Assembly (NCBI GenBank): GCA_009684515.1
Contig: WKKS01000010.1
Coordinates: 39,019-103,018, forward strand
Direction of reading: 5' to 3'
Length of the DNA stretch: 64,000 nucleotides
DNA from: Geobacter sp.
GTDB lineage: Bacteria; Desulfobacterota; Desulfuromonadia; Geobacterales; Pseudopelobacteraceae
In this document: positions 1 through 8,843 of the stretch, in pieces
How positions within the stretch are numbered: the stretch's first letter is position 1
Layout of the letters: each line of letters starts with the position of its first letter
Made by a program: the position numbers and the translations under genes
The notes under the pieces: generated by a model
The model's database searches: none
Told to the model about the DNA's origin: nothing
Seen by the model: only the letters and a program-made list of their open reading frames with translations

Positions 1-454
1 GATTCCCCTCCGTAACTTGGTCATTCCGTGATCGTTCCATTGTGCTGTTCAATCAATATCCGTCGCGATTTGCCGGAGCTGGATACAATTTCCGGTTGCC
101 GGCTGAATTCCCGACAACTGCCGTCGAGTACCCAGACCATATCAACAAGCATGCCATCGCGAAATCCAATAACTTAATGAGGATAACTGGCCGATATTAA
201 TGAAGATAGCGTTTAGGACTGAAACATGGAGGGGTTGCCAATAATTTGGAGGGAATTAGCGCTTGCAAACCATAACTGACCGTTTTAATTCATGATTGCA
301 CCTGTAAGAAAAATCAGCCTTAATCCAAAATTTTGCCATCTTGCATAAAAAACCATTTATGTTTAGTGTGTTAGATGATTCATGTTGATCGGGAATTGCA
401 ATATCTCGATATTGTTTTCAACATCACTTCGGAACCTGGAACGAGGCATAGACA
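1..454. other. Intergenic, no gene called
   Basis: I see no convincing gene here. A 43-codon minus-strand ORF (ATG at 152, stop at 21) has no ribosome-binding site and no recognisable motif; it could be the tail of a decayed gene. A short inverted repeat, CAATAT-CTCG-ATATTG, lies at 399-414, about 40 bases before the beta-propeller start, and could be an operator or a leader hairpin. GAGG sits 8 bases before the ATG at 455. Confidence 0.4.
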
Positions 455-2428
455 ATGTTAGCAAACCGTTTTCGAGCAACATGCGCTGCGGCCGGACTGG
501 TTGGGTTGTTTTTTTTCGGGATCGCAACGGCGGCGGAAACCGCTGCAACAGCCGCTCAAAAAGCTGTTACGGGAGGCAAGGAAAAGGCCGGAGCCAGGGA
601 GGCTGTGCGCCAGGGGATCAGGATGGCACTTGATGTGACCGGCATTAAAAGTTCCGGGGAACTACAGGCTGAAGTACTTGAGGGAGAGTATGCCAATGTC
701 AGTCTGAAACTGACCGACGCTTCGACCGGCGCGGCAGTGACTGCCCTCCCCCCTAAAGTCTGGATTGATCTGCAAAAGGAATTTAAAGGGGATAAAAAAG
801 GCCAGCCGTCAATAACCTGTTCCGACAAGGTCCGCAGCTATCTGCAGGGAACGCTCAGTTTCCGTCCGGACATCGACCTGAACAGCTATTACATACTGAC
901 CCTCAACAATGACGCCACCATCGGGGTAATTGATCCGATCAAGGGAGTGGCCGGTTATTCCCAGCTTTTCGCGATGATCTCTTTAACACGCCCCGGAGAG
1001 GACTGGGTTTACAGCCGCGACGAAAAAACACTTTTTGTGACAATGCCGAAAGCGGACCAGATTGCAGCAATCGATACGGAAAGTTTCAAGGTGATAAAAA
1101 ACCTGGATGCCGGGAAAAGCCCCTTCAGAATAGCACTGCAGCCGGACGGCAAATATCTCTGGGCCGGCAACAATGCCGAGGGGACATTAAGCGGCGTAAC
1201 CGTGCTGGATGCCGGAAACGGCAAACAGGTGGCCTGGTTGCCGACCGGAGCCGGTCACCACGAACTCGCCTTCAGTGACGACAGCAATTACGCTTTCGTC
1301 AGTAACCGCGATGACGGAACAGTGTCGGTTATCGATATACAGCATCTTCGCAAGGTCAAAGACATCAAAACCGGCAGTCAGCCGGTCAGCATCGCATTTT
1401 CGCGCCTGAGCAAAGCCCTGTATGTGGCGCATGAAGGTGATGGGACTGTCGCCGTCATTGACGGCCAAAAGCTTGATGTCACCGGTCGCATTCCACTGGA
1501 ACCGGGGCTGAAGGCGCTTCGCTTTGGACCGGGGGAGCGTTGGGGGTTCGTGGTTAATGCAAAAAACCGGCAACTGTCGGTCTTTGACGCCTCCAGCGGC
1601 GGTATCGCCTATGGCGGTGAAGTAGGAGATGAACCGGAGCAGATTACCTTCACCAGCGAGTTTGCCTACATCCGTTCCCATAAAACAGCTGAAGTCACCA
1701 TGATAGCACTGGCAAACCTGGGCAAAGGGGACAAGATGACCCCGCTGCGAATTTCGGGCGGAGGCATCGCGCCCAGCGAATCGACAATTCAACCATCTCT
1801 GGCGGGTAATATCGTGGCAACACCGGAAGGAAATGCGGTTCTGATCGCCAGCCCCGCCGATGCCACCATCGTCTATTACATGGAGGGAATGGGGGTTCCG
1901 GCCGGGAGTTTCCGCACCTACGGGCGCGTCCCGCGGGCCGTCAGCATCGTCAACCGGCAGCTGCGTGAGACGGCCCCCGGAATTTACAGCGCCAAGATCA
2001 AAGTGCCCGCCAGCGGACGCTATGATCTGGTCATGCTGCTTGATTCGCCGCGGCTTGTGCAATGCTTTGAATTCGAGGCCGGGGTTAATCCGGTCATGAC
2101 CAAACTGAAGGCAAACCGCCCGCTTGAAATTGAGTTTTTTGACCGGAATCGCACACTGAAATCAAATACGCCGTACAAGATACGATTTCGTCTGAAAGAG
2201 TCAACTAACGGCCAACCGGCAACTGGCATCAGAGATGTCATCGGGCTGGCCACCCTGTCGCCGATGGGCTCCTGGAGGCAGAGCTATACCGCGCTGGCGC
2301 TGGATGACGGAACCTACGAAATCGAATTCAAGGCGCCTCGCAAGGGATTATATTCGATCTATTTCTCGATTCCATCGCAACGGGTCAAGGCGAACCAGCT
2401 TCAGCGCCTTGACCTGCATGTGCGCTGA
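455..2428 (+). CDS. Secreted YVTN beta-propeller protein with C-terminal YtkA/FixH-like domain
   Basis: This is a predicted exported protein of 657 residues. An N-terminal signal sequence covers about residues 1-26 and ends in ATAAE. Residues about 140-410 contain repeated YVTN/YncE-type blades with the pattern (V/I)xVID, such as GTVSVIDI and GTVAVIDG, expected to fold as a beta-propeller. The last 150 residues look like an Ig-like YtkA/FixH domain. YVTN propellers often scaffold periplasmic redox or metal proteins, but no heme or PQQ ligand motif is visible, so catalysis is not claimed. It heads a colinear module: the cohesin/dockerin gene follows after 34 bases, then two SCO proteins and a cytochrome. 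The ATG at 455 is preceded by GAGG. Confidence 0.75.
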   Translation: MLANRFRATCAAAGLVGLFFFGIATAAETAATAAQKAVTGGKEKAGAREAVRQGIRMALDVTGIKSSGELQAEVLEGEYANVSLKLTDASTGAAVTALPPKVWIDLQKEFKGDKKGQPSITCSDKVRSYLQGTLSFRPDIDLNSYYILTLNNDATIGVIDPIKGVAGYSQLFAMISLTRPGEDWVYSRDEKTLFVTMPKADQIAAIDTESFKVIKNLDAGKSPFRIALQPDGKYLWAGNNAEGTLSGVTVLDAGNGKQVAWLPTGAGHHELAFSDDSNYAFVSNRDDGTVSVIDIQHLRKVKDIKTGSQPVSIAFSRLSKALYVAHEGDGTVAVIDGQKLDVTGRIPLEPGLKALRFGPGERWGFVVNAKNRQLSVFDASSGGIAYGGEVGDEPEQITFTSEFAYIRSHKTAEVTMIALANLGKGDKMTPLRISGGGIAPSESTIQPSLAGNIVATPEGNAVLIASPADATIVYYMEGMGVPAGSFRTYGRVPRAVSIVNRQLRETAPGIYSAKIKVPASGRYDLVMLLDSPRLVQCFEFEAGVNPVMTKLKANRPLEIEFFDRNRTLKSNTPYKIRFRLKESTNGQPATGIRDVIGLATLSPMGSWRQSYTALALDDGTYEIEFKAPRKGLYSIYFSIPSQRVKANQLQRLDLHVR

Positions 2429-2462
2429 TTAAGTTAATCGCAGTCGCACTGTCGGAGATTTT

Positions 2463-3818
2463 ATGACATTGAAAAAACTCCTGACATATCTGCTTTTGCA
2501 GACCTTTATGATTGTGGCGGTGGAGGGTTATGCAGCTGCTGATGCCAACCTGAGCTTAGTCCCGTCCGGCGGCAATGTATTTGTGCTACAGGGGGCTAAT
2601 CTCAAGAATCTGGCTGCTCTGGATTTTGAGTTTTCCTACGATCAGCTCAACTTGAAGAATCCGAAGGCCGTGCGGGGCGAAATGACCCCACAGGATGCTA
2701 TTTTCGATTTCAACCCGACCGTTCCGGGGGAGATTCGCCTGTTCATCCGCATCGGGCGGAAACCGGTCAACGGCAGCGGGACGATTGCAACTTTCAGTTT
2801 TGAAGGGATCGATAATGCGGAAGGTCTTATCAGGTCAATGAGCGCCAACCTGGTATCGGTGTCGGCAACACCTGTCATCGCCAGAGTGCAGATCCTGGGC
2901 AGACCGCAGCAGCAAACGCCGCAGCCTCAGCAGCCGCCGACACAGGAGAGTGCCCAGATACCTCCACCGGCTGTCCGGGAGCAAACCACCCAGATTGTTC
3001 AGTACAATCCGGCGCAAACCATCCAGTCCGGCAGCAAATCCCCAATGAATAACTCATCTGTTTCGGCCACTGCATCGGCTGCCACTTCCCTGGGGGCGGT
3101 AACACTCCCCGCAGACCATCCGGCTAAAGAGGCCGAGGCGGCTCAGGCCGCAACATCCCGTGCGGAAAGTCAGCCACCATCACGCCAGGCGGCTGCCGTA
3201 CCGGCACAACAGGGCGCACCGCCCGAAGCAGCAATTACAGCCCCTTCCAAACCATTCAAAAGCGTGACTTACAAAAGTGTGTTGGAACGCATGAAGGAAC
3301 GGGCCGGCGCCGGAACGCCGCAGTCGCTGACCGCCCTGTTCAACCCGGAGCCGGGCCAAATAGTTCAGCAGGAACCGGCTATACTTATTGCAGATGGTGA
3401 GAGCATTGTTGCGCTGCGGGTGGAACTGCCGTTATCATTAAAAGACACTCCCAGCTTTTCCCTGCGCAAGGCCAGCATGGTGTCGCTCCATCAGAATGAC
3501 GATGGTAGCTGGCTGATACAGGCCAGGCCGCACAAAAACAGCATGGAAGCGCATCTCTCCGTCAATTGTGACGGAGGGACGGTCCTTTTCCCGCTGGTGG
3601 TGGCTCCGCCGATTGATCCGGCGCTTGTCAACCGATACAATCTTCCGGAATCGGCTCTTGCCGGTTATCTGAAGTCGAAGGAGACCGGACCGGAGGGCAG
3701 GCTTGATTTGAATGGTGACGGCAAGATTGATTACGTTGACGACTATATTTTTACGGCCAATTTTCTGGCCGGCCAGAAAGATTCAAAACTAAAAGCAACC
3801 ACGCAGAAGTTGCCGTGA
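2463..3818 (+). CDS. Secreted cohesin-domain protein with C-terminal dockerin-like EF-hand
   Basis: A 451-residue exported protein. A signal peptide (about 1-25) precedes a cohesin-like beta-sandwich at about 28-145, with conserved features such as LDFEFSYD and GTIATFSFEG. A Gln/Pro/Ala-rich linker runs from about 146 to 270. A second folded region lies at about 275-405. The C-terminus carries DLNGDGKIDYVDDYI, a single Ca-binding EF-hand loop typical of half a type I dockerin. Cohesin-dockerin pairs normally link different proteins; having both in one chain suggests self-association or anchoring of the neighbouring beta-propeller. Non-cellulosomal cohesins and dockerins are known in many bacteria. 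The role here is inferred from context only. Confidence 0.7.
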   Translation: MTLKKLLTYLLLQTFMIVAVEGYAAADANLSLVPSGGNVFVLQGANLKNLAALDFEFSYDQLNLKNPKAVRGEMTPQDAIFDFNPTVPGEIRLFIRIGRKPVNGSGTIATFSFEGIDNAEGLIRSMSANLVSVSATPVIARVQILGRPQQQTPQPQQPPTQESAQIPPPAVREQTTQIVQYNPAQTIQSGSKSPMNNSSVSATASAATSLGAVTLPADHPAKEAEAAQAATSRAESQPPSRQAAAVPAQQGAPPEAAITAPSKPFKSVTYKSVLERMKERAGAGTPQSLTALFNPEPGQIVQQEPAILIADGESIVALRVELPLSLKDTPSFSLRKASMVSLHQNDDGSWLIQARPHKNSMEAHLSVNCDGGTVLFPLVVAPPIDPALVNRYNLPESALAGYLKSKETGPEGRLDLNGDGKIDYVDDYIFTANFLAGQKDSKLKATTQKLP

Positions 3819-3854
3819 CAGCACGTCGGCAGAACTTCGCAAAGGACCAGTGCT

Positions 3855-4439
3855 ATGAAACAGACCATATTGACAGGGATATTGTTCCTGATGTTTGCAT
3901 GCATCATGCAGCCACCTGTCGTGGCCGCCGCTGCAACGGCCAAGCCCGCCACGGTTCGCGTTCAGCTCCACGACCTGCCGCTGCTGGATCAGAATGGAAA
4001 ACAGCTTCTCTTCAAAAGTGATGTAATCGGCGACAAACTGGTGGCAATCACCTTCACCTACACCACCTGCACGACAATCTGCCCGATTCTGGACTCGATC
4101 TTTGTCAAGCTCCAGGACAAGCTTCCGGGACGCCTTGGCAAGGACGTATTTCTGGTCACCGTCAGCATTGATCCGGTTAACGATATTCCTCCGCGGCTCA
4201 AGGCTTATGCCGGTAAATTGAAAGCCAAGCCGGGCTGGAGCTTTCTGACCGGCAACAAGGTTAATGTGGACAAGGTGCTGACCGGATTGGACATGTTCAG
4301 CGCCGACATCCTGAACCATACCCCCTCAATGCTGGTGGGAGATGGAAAATCCGGGGTCTGGCGACGTTTCTACGGTTTCCCTTCATCGGACAAACTGTTG
4401 GCCGCCCTGAACGAACTATCCGCGGCACGCTCGAGGTAA
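3855..4439 (+). CDS. SCO1/SenC/PrrC family protein (first of two)
   Basis: A 194-residue membrane-anchored or exported thioredoxin-fold protein. A hydrophobic N-terminus (about 1-27) leads into the SCO fold. The copper-ligand signature is complete: CTTIC gives Cys72 and Cys76, and the distal His155 lies in NHTPS. SCO proteins deliver copper to CuA sites of cytochrome oxidase or act as periplasmic thiol-disulfide reductases. No oxidase genes are in this window, so the client is probably in this cluster or elsewhere. It is followed after 20 bases by a second, divergent SCO gene, so the two are probably not redundant. The substrate is not visible from sequence. Confidence 0.88.
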   Translation: MKQTILTGILFLMFACIMQPPVVAAAATAKPATVRVQLHDLPLLDQNGKQLLFKSDVIGDKLVAITFTYTTCTTICPILDSIFVKLQDKLPGRLGKDVFLVTVSIDPVNDIPPRLKAYAGKLKAKPGWSFLTGNKVNVDKVLTGLDMFSADILNHTPSMLVGDGKSGVWRRFYGFPSSDKLLAALNELSAARSR

Positions 4440-4459
4440 ATCATACAGAGGTGTATTTA

Positions 4460-5074
4460 ATGAATCTGTCAAATGCCATCATTTTTACTGCGTTTATGTT
4501 TTCGGCTCTGACCGCCCCCTGCCTGGCGGCGGCCGAACCAACCGCCGCCCGGATGCCGGGGGTTAAAGATAGCGACGCATCCCGGCGCAATTACTTTACC
4601 GACCTGAGGGTTACGACCACCGATGGTAAGGAGCAGCGTTTCTATTCCGACATCCTCAAGGACAAAACAGTTCTGATCAGCTTCTATTACATGGATTGCG
4701 GCACGGTTTGCCCGCTGCAGAACAAGGTGCTGGCGGAGTTGCAGAATCTGCTGGGAGAGCGGCTGGGCAAGGAGATCCTGCTGTTGTCGATCACCGTCGA
4801 TCCGGTCCGCGACACACCTGAACTGGTCAAAGCCTACGCCCGGGCCTGGAACGCCAAACCGGGGCGGCTTTTTCTGACCGGCTCGAAGATCAACATTGAC
4901 TGGATCAATTACAAGCTGGGCTATTATACCGAGGAACCTGCCACCCACAAGACAACCTACCTGCTGGGGAATGTAAAATCGGGGCACTGGATGACTGTGC
5001 GCCCTGACACAAAGGCCAGGTCCCTCGCCGACAACCTGATCAAACTGGCGGAGGAGCAGAGTGCGACCCGCTGA
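4460..5074 (+). CDS. SCO1/SenC/PrrC family protein (second of two)
   Basis: A 204-residue exported SCO-family protein. The signal sequence ends near CLAAAEP. CGTVC supplies Cys80 and Cys84, and His163 in ATHKT completes the copper-binding trio. The start is set at the ATG at 4460, seven bases after AGAGG, rather than the in-frame GTG at 4451. The gene overlaps the following cytochrome gene by 14 bases, which implies translational coupling. Compared with its neighbour it has shifted flanking residues (YYMDCGTVCP against TYTTCTTICP), so the paralogues probably serve different clients or act in sequence (copper insertion and thiol reduction). That division of labour is inference. Confidence 0.87.
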   Translation: MNLSNAIIFTAFMFSALTAPCLAAAEPTAARMPGVKDSDASRRNYFTDLRVTTTDGKEQRFYSDILKDKTVLISFYYMDCGTVCPLQNKVLAELQNLLGERLGKEILLLSITVDPVRDTPELVKAYARAWNAKPGRLFLTGSKINIDWINYKLGYYTEEPATHKTTYLLGNVKSGHWMTVRPDTKARSLADNLIKLAEEQSATR

Positions 5075-6701
5075 TTTTCGCAGCAGTCCCATCGCGGCAG
5101 CCGGGAGGCGCGTACTCCTTGCAGTGGCTATCCTCGCCCTGATGCCGTTCGCTCCGCCGGTTTTCACAGGCCTGGAAGCTTCTGCCGCACAACTCACCCC
5201 CCAGGAAGAACGCGGCAGACAGGTTTACATTACCGGCACAAGCCCCTCCGGCACACCGATTCAGGCTTTTTTCGGCAAAGATCTGCTCGAAGTACCGGGT
5301 GAGTCGGCCACCTGCGTCAGTTGTCATGGCTATGATGGCCTGGGACGCACCGAAAGCGGAGTGATCCCCTCCAACATCACCTGGAGCCAGATCATGAAAA
5401 GTTATGGGCACATTCACCCAGACGGCCTTGAGCATGGGGCGTTCACGGTGGAAAGCCTGAAAAGTTATATGGAGGACGGTTTTTATCCCGGCCGGAAGCA
5501 GGGTGATCCGTCAATGCCGGTTTACTGGTTCGCAAAGCAGGATTTGGACGATCTGGTAGCGTATCTCAAAAAACTCGACAGCTACCTTGATCCCGGTATC
5601 AGCGATTCGCAGATCAGAATCGGCACTCTCTTGCCGTCCGATGGGGCATCCGCGGAATTGGGCGAGGTGATGCGACGGACGATCGTTGCCTATTTCAATG
5701 ATATAAATTCAAGTGGCGGAATTTATGGCCGCAGCCTGACACTGGCTGCTGACAAGCTCCGCACGGCGGCCGACATATCCGGATTTTTACGGAGAGTGGA
5801 GCCGGACAAGGGTATTTTCGCACTGGTCAACACCTTCACCCCCGGAATGGAAACAGAGGTTGGACATCTGACGGAGGAACAGCAGATACCGCTGATCGTC
5901 CCCTTTTCGCTCATCCCGATCGAAGACCAGCTGCTGCACCGTTACCGTTTCTACCTGTATGCCGGCATGCGGGAGCAGATTTCAGCCCTGGCACTCCATG
6001 CCGTCCGGAGCCTCCCCTTGAAAAACCCGCGCATTCGGATTCTGTATCCGGAGCGGGATGGGATCGAACAGGTCATTGCCTCGGCTGAAGCCATCTATCA
6101 GGCCAAAGGGTGGCAGAACATCAGCCGGGTCAGTTTTCCATCCGGCGGCGGTATTCCGACGGCAACATTAGCCGGGCTACGCAAAGTGGGTTCCGATCTG
6201 ATCCTTTTCCTCGGCGGGGAGTCGGAAGCAGAAATGCTGCTGAAGGAACTGGGCGACAGCGGTTGCGATACCACTTTTTTTATGCCGGGAGTGCTGGCGG
6301 GAAAGAGCATTTACCAGATTCCCTCATCCTGCAAAGGCAAAGCGTGGCTTTCTTTCCCATCACTCCCCGATGACCGCAAGGAATGGGGCATGAGTGAATT
6401 TGAGGCTATGGTTTCCCGGCAGCAGTTGGCGGTGACAAACCCGACCGCCCAACTGGCCGCCTATGCATCGGCTAAAATCCTGGTTGAGGGGTTGCGCCGT
6501 TCCGGCCGCAACCTCAGCCGTGAAAGGTTGCTTGAAGCACTGGAGGGGATTTTTGAGTTCGACACCGGACTGTCTCCACTGGTTTCCTATAACAAAAACC
6601 GGCGGATCGGAGCATTGGGCTCCCATATTGTGGAAATTGACCCGTTGCAGACTGGAACCGCAGAGTTTGCCATCCGGCGCGGCTGGATCGCGGTTCAATA
6701 A
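5061..6701 (+). CDS. Cytochrome c fused to a periplasmic ABC-type ligand-binding domain
   Basis: A 546-residue exported fusion. The signal region spans about 1-43. A monoheme class I cytochrome c domain (about 45-175) has the heme site CVSCH (Cys85, Cys88, His89) and a likely axial Met152 in DPSMPVYW. From about 180 to the end it matches the branched-chain amino-acid/receptor ligand-binding fold (Peripla_BP_6), beginning IRIGTLLPSDG. This binding family normally feeds LIV-type permeases, yet the nearby ABC permease is FtsX-like, so it is more likely a sensor or a redox-linked binding protein than a transporter subunit. Start: GTG at 5061 with GGAGGAG four bases upstream, inside the end of the SCO gene. 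Confidence 0.82.
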   Translation: MRPADFRSSPIAAAGRRVLLAVAILALMPFAPPVFTGLEASAAQLTPQEERGRQVYITGTSPSGTPIQAFFGKDLLEVPGESATCVSCHGYDGLGRTESGVIPSNITWSQIMKSYGHIHPDGLEHGAFTVESLKSYMEDGFYPGRKQGDPSMPVYWFAKQDLDDLVAYLKKLDSYLDPGISDSQIRIGTLLPSDGASAELGEVMRRTIVAYFNDINSSGGIYGRSLTLAADKLRTAADISGFLRRVEPDKGIFALVNTFTPGMETEVGHLTEEQQIPLIVPFSLIPIEDQLLHRYRFYLYAGMREQISALALHAVRSLPLKNPRIRILYPERDGIEQVIASAEAIYQAKGWQNISRVSFPSGGGIPTATLAGLRKVGSDLILFLGGESEAEMLLKELGDSGCDTTFFMPGVLAGKSIYQIPSSCKGKAWLSFPSLPDDRKEWGMSEFEAMVSRQQLAVTNPTAQLAAYASAKILVEGLRRSGRNLSRERLLEALEGIFEFDTGLSPLVSYNKNRRIGALGSHIVEIDPLQTGTAEFAIRRGWIAVQ

Positions 6702-6727
6702 ACGACTGGAGTGACAGGAAGATCCTG

Positions 6728-7033
6728 ATGAAATTTCGCCCTTCAACTCTGCTTGCATCATATCTGGCAGTGGCACTGCTGCTGGTCGGCATTGCAATCA
6801 ATGCATCCTTTAACCCGGGAAGCGACCGGCAACAGCAGGAATCCCGCCGCGCGCTCGTAAAACAGCTTGCCCTGACCGATCTGGTTCTGTTTACCGATGC
6901 TCGCTACACACGGCATCCGTCGATGGCCGATCGGCATACTCCGTTCCAGGATCATCCGCTCTCGCTGGAGCATTTCCCTTCCGGCTCCCTGATCCCACCG
7001 CCGCCACATGTGAGGTCCTATGGCGAACATTGA
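6728..7033 (+). CDS. Small membrane-anchored His-rich protein of unknown function
   Basis: A 101-residue protein with one N-terminal hydrophobic segment (about 8-26), probably a signal anchor. After it comes a basic, Gln-rich stretch and a His/Pro-rich tail with motifs such as DARYTRHPS, RHTPFQDHP and LEHFPSG. I do not recognise the family. It starts 26 bases after the cytochrome gene, has AGGAAG upstream, and overlaps the ABC permease start by 14 bases, so it belongs to the operon. The histidines would suit metal binding in the periplasm, but this is inference. Confidence 0.65.
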   Translation: MKFRPSTLLASYLAVALLLVGIAINASFNPGSDRQQQESRRALVKQLALTDLVLFTDARYTRHPSMADRHTPFQDHPLSLEHFPSGSLIPPPPHVRSYGEH

Positions 7034-8153
7034 AAAACAGCGCGCGATTATCGACTTCACCCTGTCATCGCTGATGCGCAGGAAAGGGAAGAATGCGGCG
7101 CTGCTAGTGGTTTATACATTGGTTGTGACGGCGCTGGCCTCGGTCATGTTTTTCACCAAAAGCATCAAGACGGAAGCGGCCGCCGTGCTGGCGGATGCGC
7201 CGGAGCTGGTTGTGCAGCGACTGGTCGCCGGACGCCATGAAATGATTCCGCTGAGCTACGTCGAAAAAATCAGCTCCATCCGCGGAATCCGGGCGGTCAG
7301 GGGAAGATTGTGGGGATACTACTACGACCCGGTCTTCGGTTCCAATTACACCCTGCTGGTTCCGCGTGAATTAACGTTTGGAGATGGCGAAGCCGCCGTC
7401 GGTTCGGGTGTTGCCCGCAGCGGACTGGCTGAAGTCGGCAATATCATGCCGTTTCGCACCTACCAGGGGGAACTGTTCACTTTAACGGTTGCCCAGGTTC
7501 TGCCATCCTCCACCGAACTGGTCTCCGCCGACCTGGTCCTGCTTTCGTCCGGCGACTTCCGGGCCCTGTTCGGCGTGCCTGAAAACATGGCCACTGATCT
7601 GGTGGCGGAAGTTGCCAATCCTTCCGAAATCCCGACCATCACCGCCAAGATCGTAAAGTTGCTCCCCGATACCAGACCGATTGCCAGGGATGAAATTCTG
7701 CGGACATACGAAGCGATTTTCAGCTGGCGCAGCGGGATTCTGCTGGCAATTCTGTCCGGCGCCCTGCTGGCCTTTTTCATTTTCGCCTGGGACAAGGCGA
7801 CCGGCCTGTCTGCCGAAGAGCGCAGGGAAATCGGAATTTTAAAAGCAATCGGCTGGGATGTGGCTGATGTGCTGATGATGAAACTCTGGGAAGGCGCGGC
7901 GCTGTCGCTGACCGCATTTGTGACGGGAGTCCTTCTGGCTTACCTGCACGTTTTTGCAGGTGGTGCGAGCTTGATTGTGCCGGTGCTGAAGGGATGGTCG
8001 GTGCTCTACCCCTCCTTCCGCCTGACCCCTTCGATCGACTTCATGCAGTTGGGGATTCTGTTCTTTCTGACTGTCATCCCCTACACCGTTGCCACGATTG
8101 TTCCATCCTGGCGGGCCGCCATAGCTGCGCCAGACTCGGTCATGAGAGGTTAG
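7020..8153 (+). CDS. ABC transporter permease, FtsX/MacB-type
   Basis: A 377-residue inner-membrane permease with type VII ABC topology: one TM helix near residues 25-48, a large periplasmic domain (about 50-230), then three TM helices (about 238-262, 287-310 and 340-362). The cytoplasmic coupling region EERREIGILKAIGW is the usual FtsX signature. Such permeases do mechanical work across the envelope (LolCDE, MacB) rather than importing small solutes. The ATPase gene follows after three bases. In this cluster it would serve the exported propeller, SCO or cytochrome proteins, or extract a lipoprotein or cofactor; the substrate is unknown. Confidence 0.85.
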   Translation: MANIEKQRAIIDFTLSSLMRRKGKNAALLVVYTLVVTALASVMFFTKSIKTEAAAVLADAPELVVQRLVAGRHEMIPLSYVEKISSIRGIRAVRGRLWGYYYDPVFGSNYTLLVPRELTFGDGEAAVGSGVARSGLAEVGNIMPFRTYQGELFTLTVAQVLPSSTELVSADLVLLSSGDFRALFGVPENMATDLVAEVANPSEIPTITAKIVKLLPDTRPIARDEILRTYEAIFSWRSGILLAILSGALLAFFIFAWDKATGLSAEERREIGILKAIGWDVADVLMMKLWEGAALSLTAFVTGVLLAYLHVFAGGASLIVPVLKGWSVLYPSFRLTPSIDFMQLGILFFLTVIPYTVATIVPSWRAAIAAPDSVMRG

Positions 8154-8156
8154 GCG

Positions 8157-8843
8157 ATGATCATTCTGAATGGCGTTTCGAAAATTTTCAATCAGGGGCA
8201 ACAGAACCAGTTTGTTTCACTTCAGGATATCAGCATCACGATTCCACCCCGGCAGGTGACCGTACTGAAAGGGCCGAGCGGCTCCGGGAAAACCACCCTG
8301 CTGAGCATCATCGGCGGCATGTCGCGCCCCACTTCCGGCCGTGTTACGATGAACGGACGCGAAGTAACCAGTTTGCCGGAACGTTTTCTTTCAGCGCTCC
8401 GCAGGGAAACCTTCGGCTTCATCTTTCAACAGTTCAATCTGATCAACGGCATCAGCATCCTCGAAAACATCATGCTGCCGGCTTACCCCAATGGAGAGCG
8501 CCATACGCTCCTCAAAGCTCGTGCGCTGGAGCTGCTGGCGATGTTCGGGCTCGAGGCGCGGGCCGCAACACGGGTCGAACTGCTTTCCGGCGGAGAGGTC
8601 CAGCGCGTCGCCATCGCCAGAGCATTAATCAACAATCCGGAAGTCATTATTGCCGACGAACCGACCGCTCACCTCGATTCAAAGCTGTCAGTCGAATTAA
8701 TGGCAATCATGGAACGTCTCAAGGCTGACGGGAAAACCATCATCATGGCCAGCCACGACCCGCTGGTTTACGATGCCGGAGTGGTTGACAATATTGTGGA
8801 GATTCGTGACGGCCGGATTTCCTGTTCCAACCGGCCGCAATGA
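8157..8843 (+). CDS. ABC transporter ATP-binding protein, LolD/MacB family
   Basis: A 228-residue ATPase that powers the preceding permease. Walker A is GPSGSGKTT (about 39-47), the Q-loop is in FIFQQFN, the signature is LSGGEVQRVAIARAL, Walker B is VIIADEPTAHLD and the switch His is in MASHDP. Length and motifs match the LolD/MacB group of type VII ABC ATPases. AGAGG precedes the ATG. The stop overlaps the next start by four bases (ATGA), so the downstream polytopic protein is translationally coupled and probably part of the same machine. Confidence 0.9.
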   Translation: MIILNGVSKIFNQGQQNQFVSLQDISITIPPRQVTVLKGPSGSGKTTLLSIIGGMSRPTSGRVTMNGREVTSLPERFLSALRRETFGFIFQQFNLINGISILENIMLPAYPNGERHTLLKARALELLAMFGLEARAATRVELLSGGEVQRVAIARALINNPEVIIADEPTAHLDSKLSVELMAIMERLKADGKTIIMASHDPLVYDAGVVDNIVEIRDGRISCSNRPQ

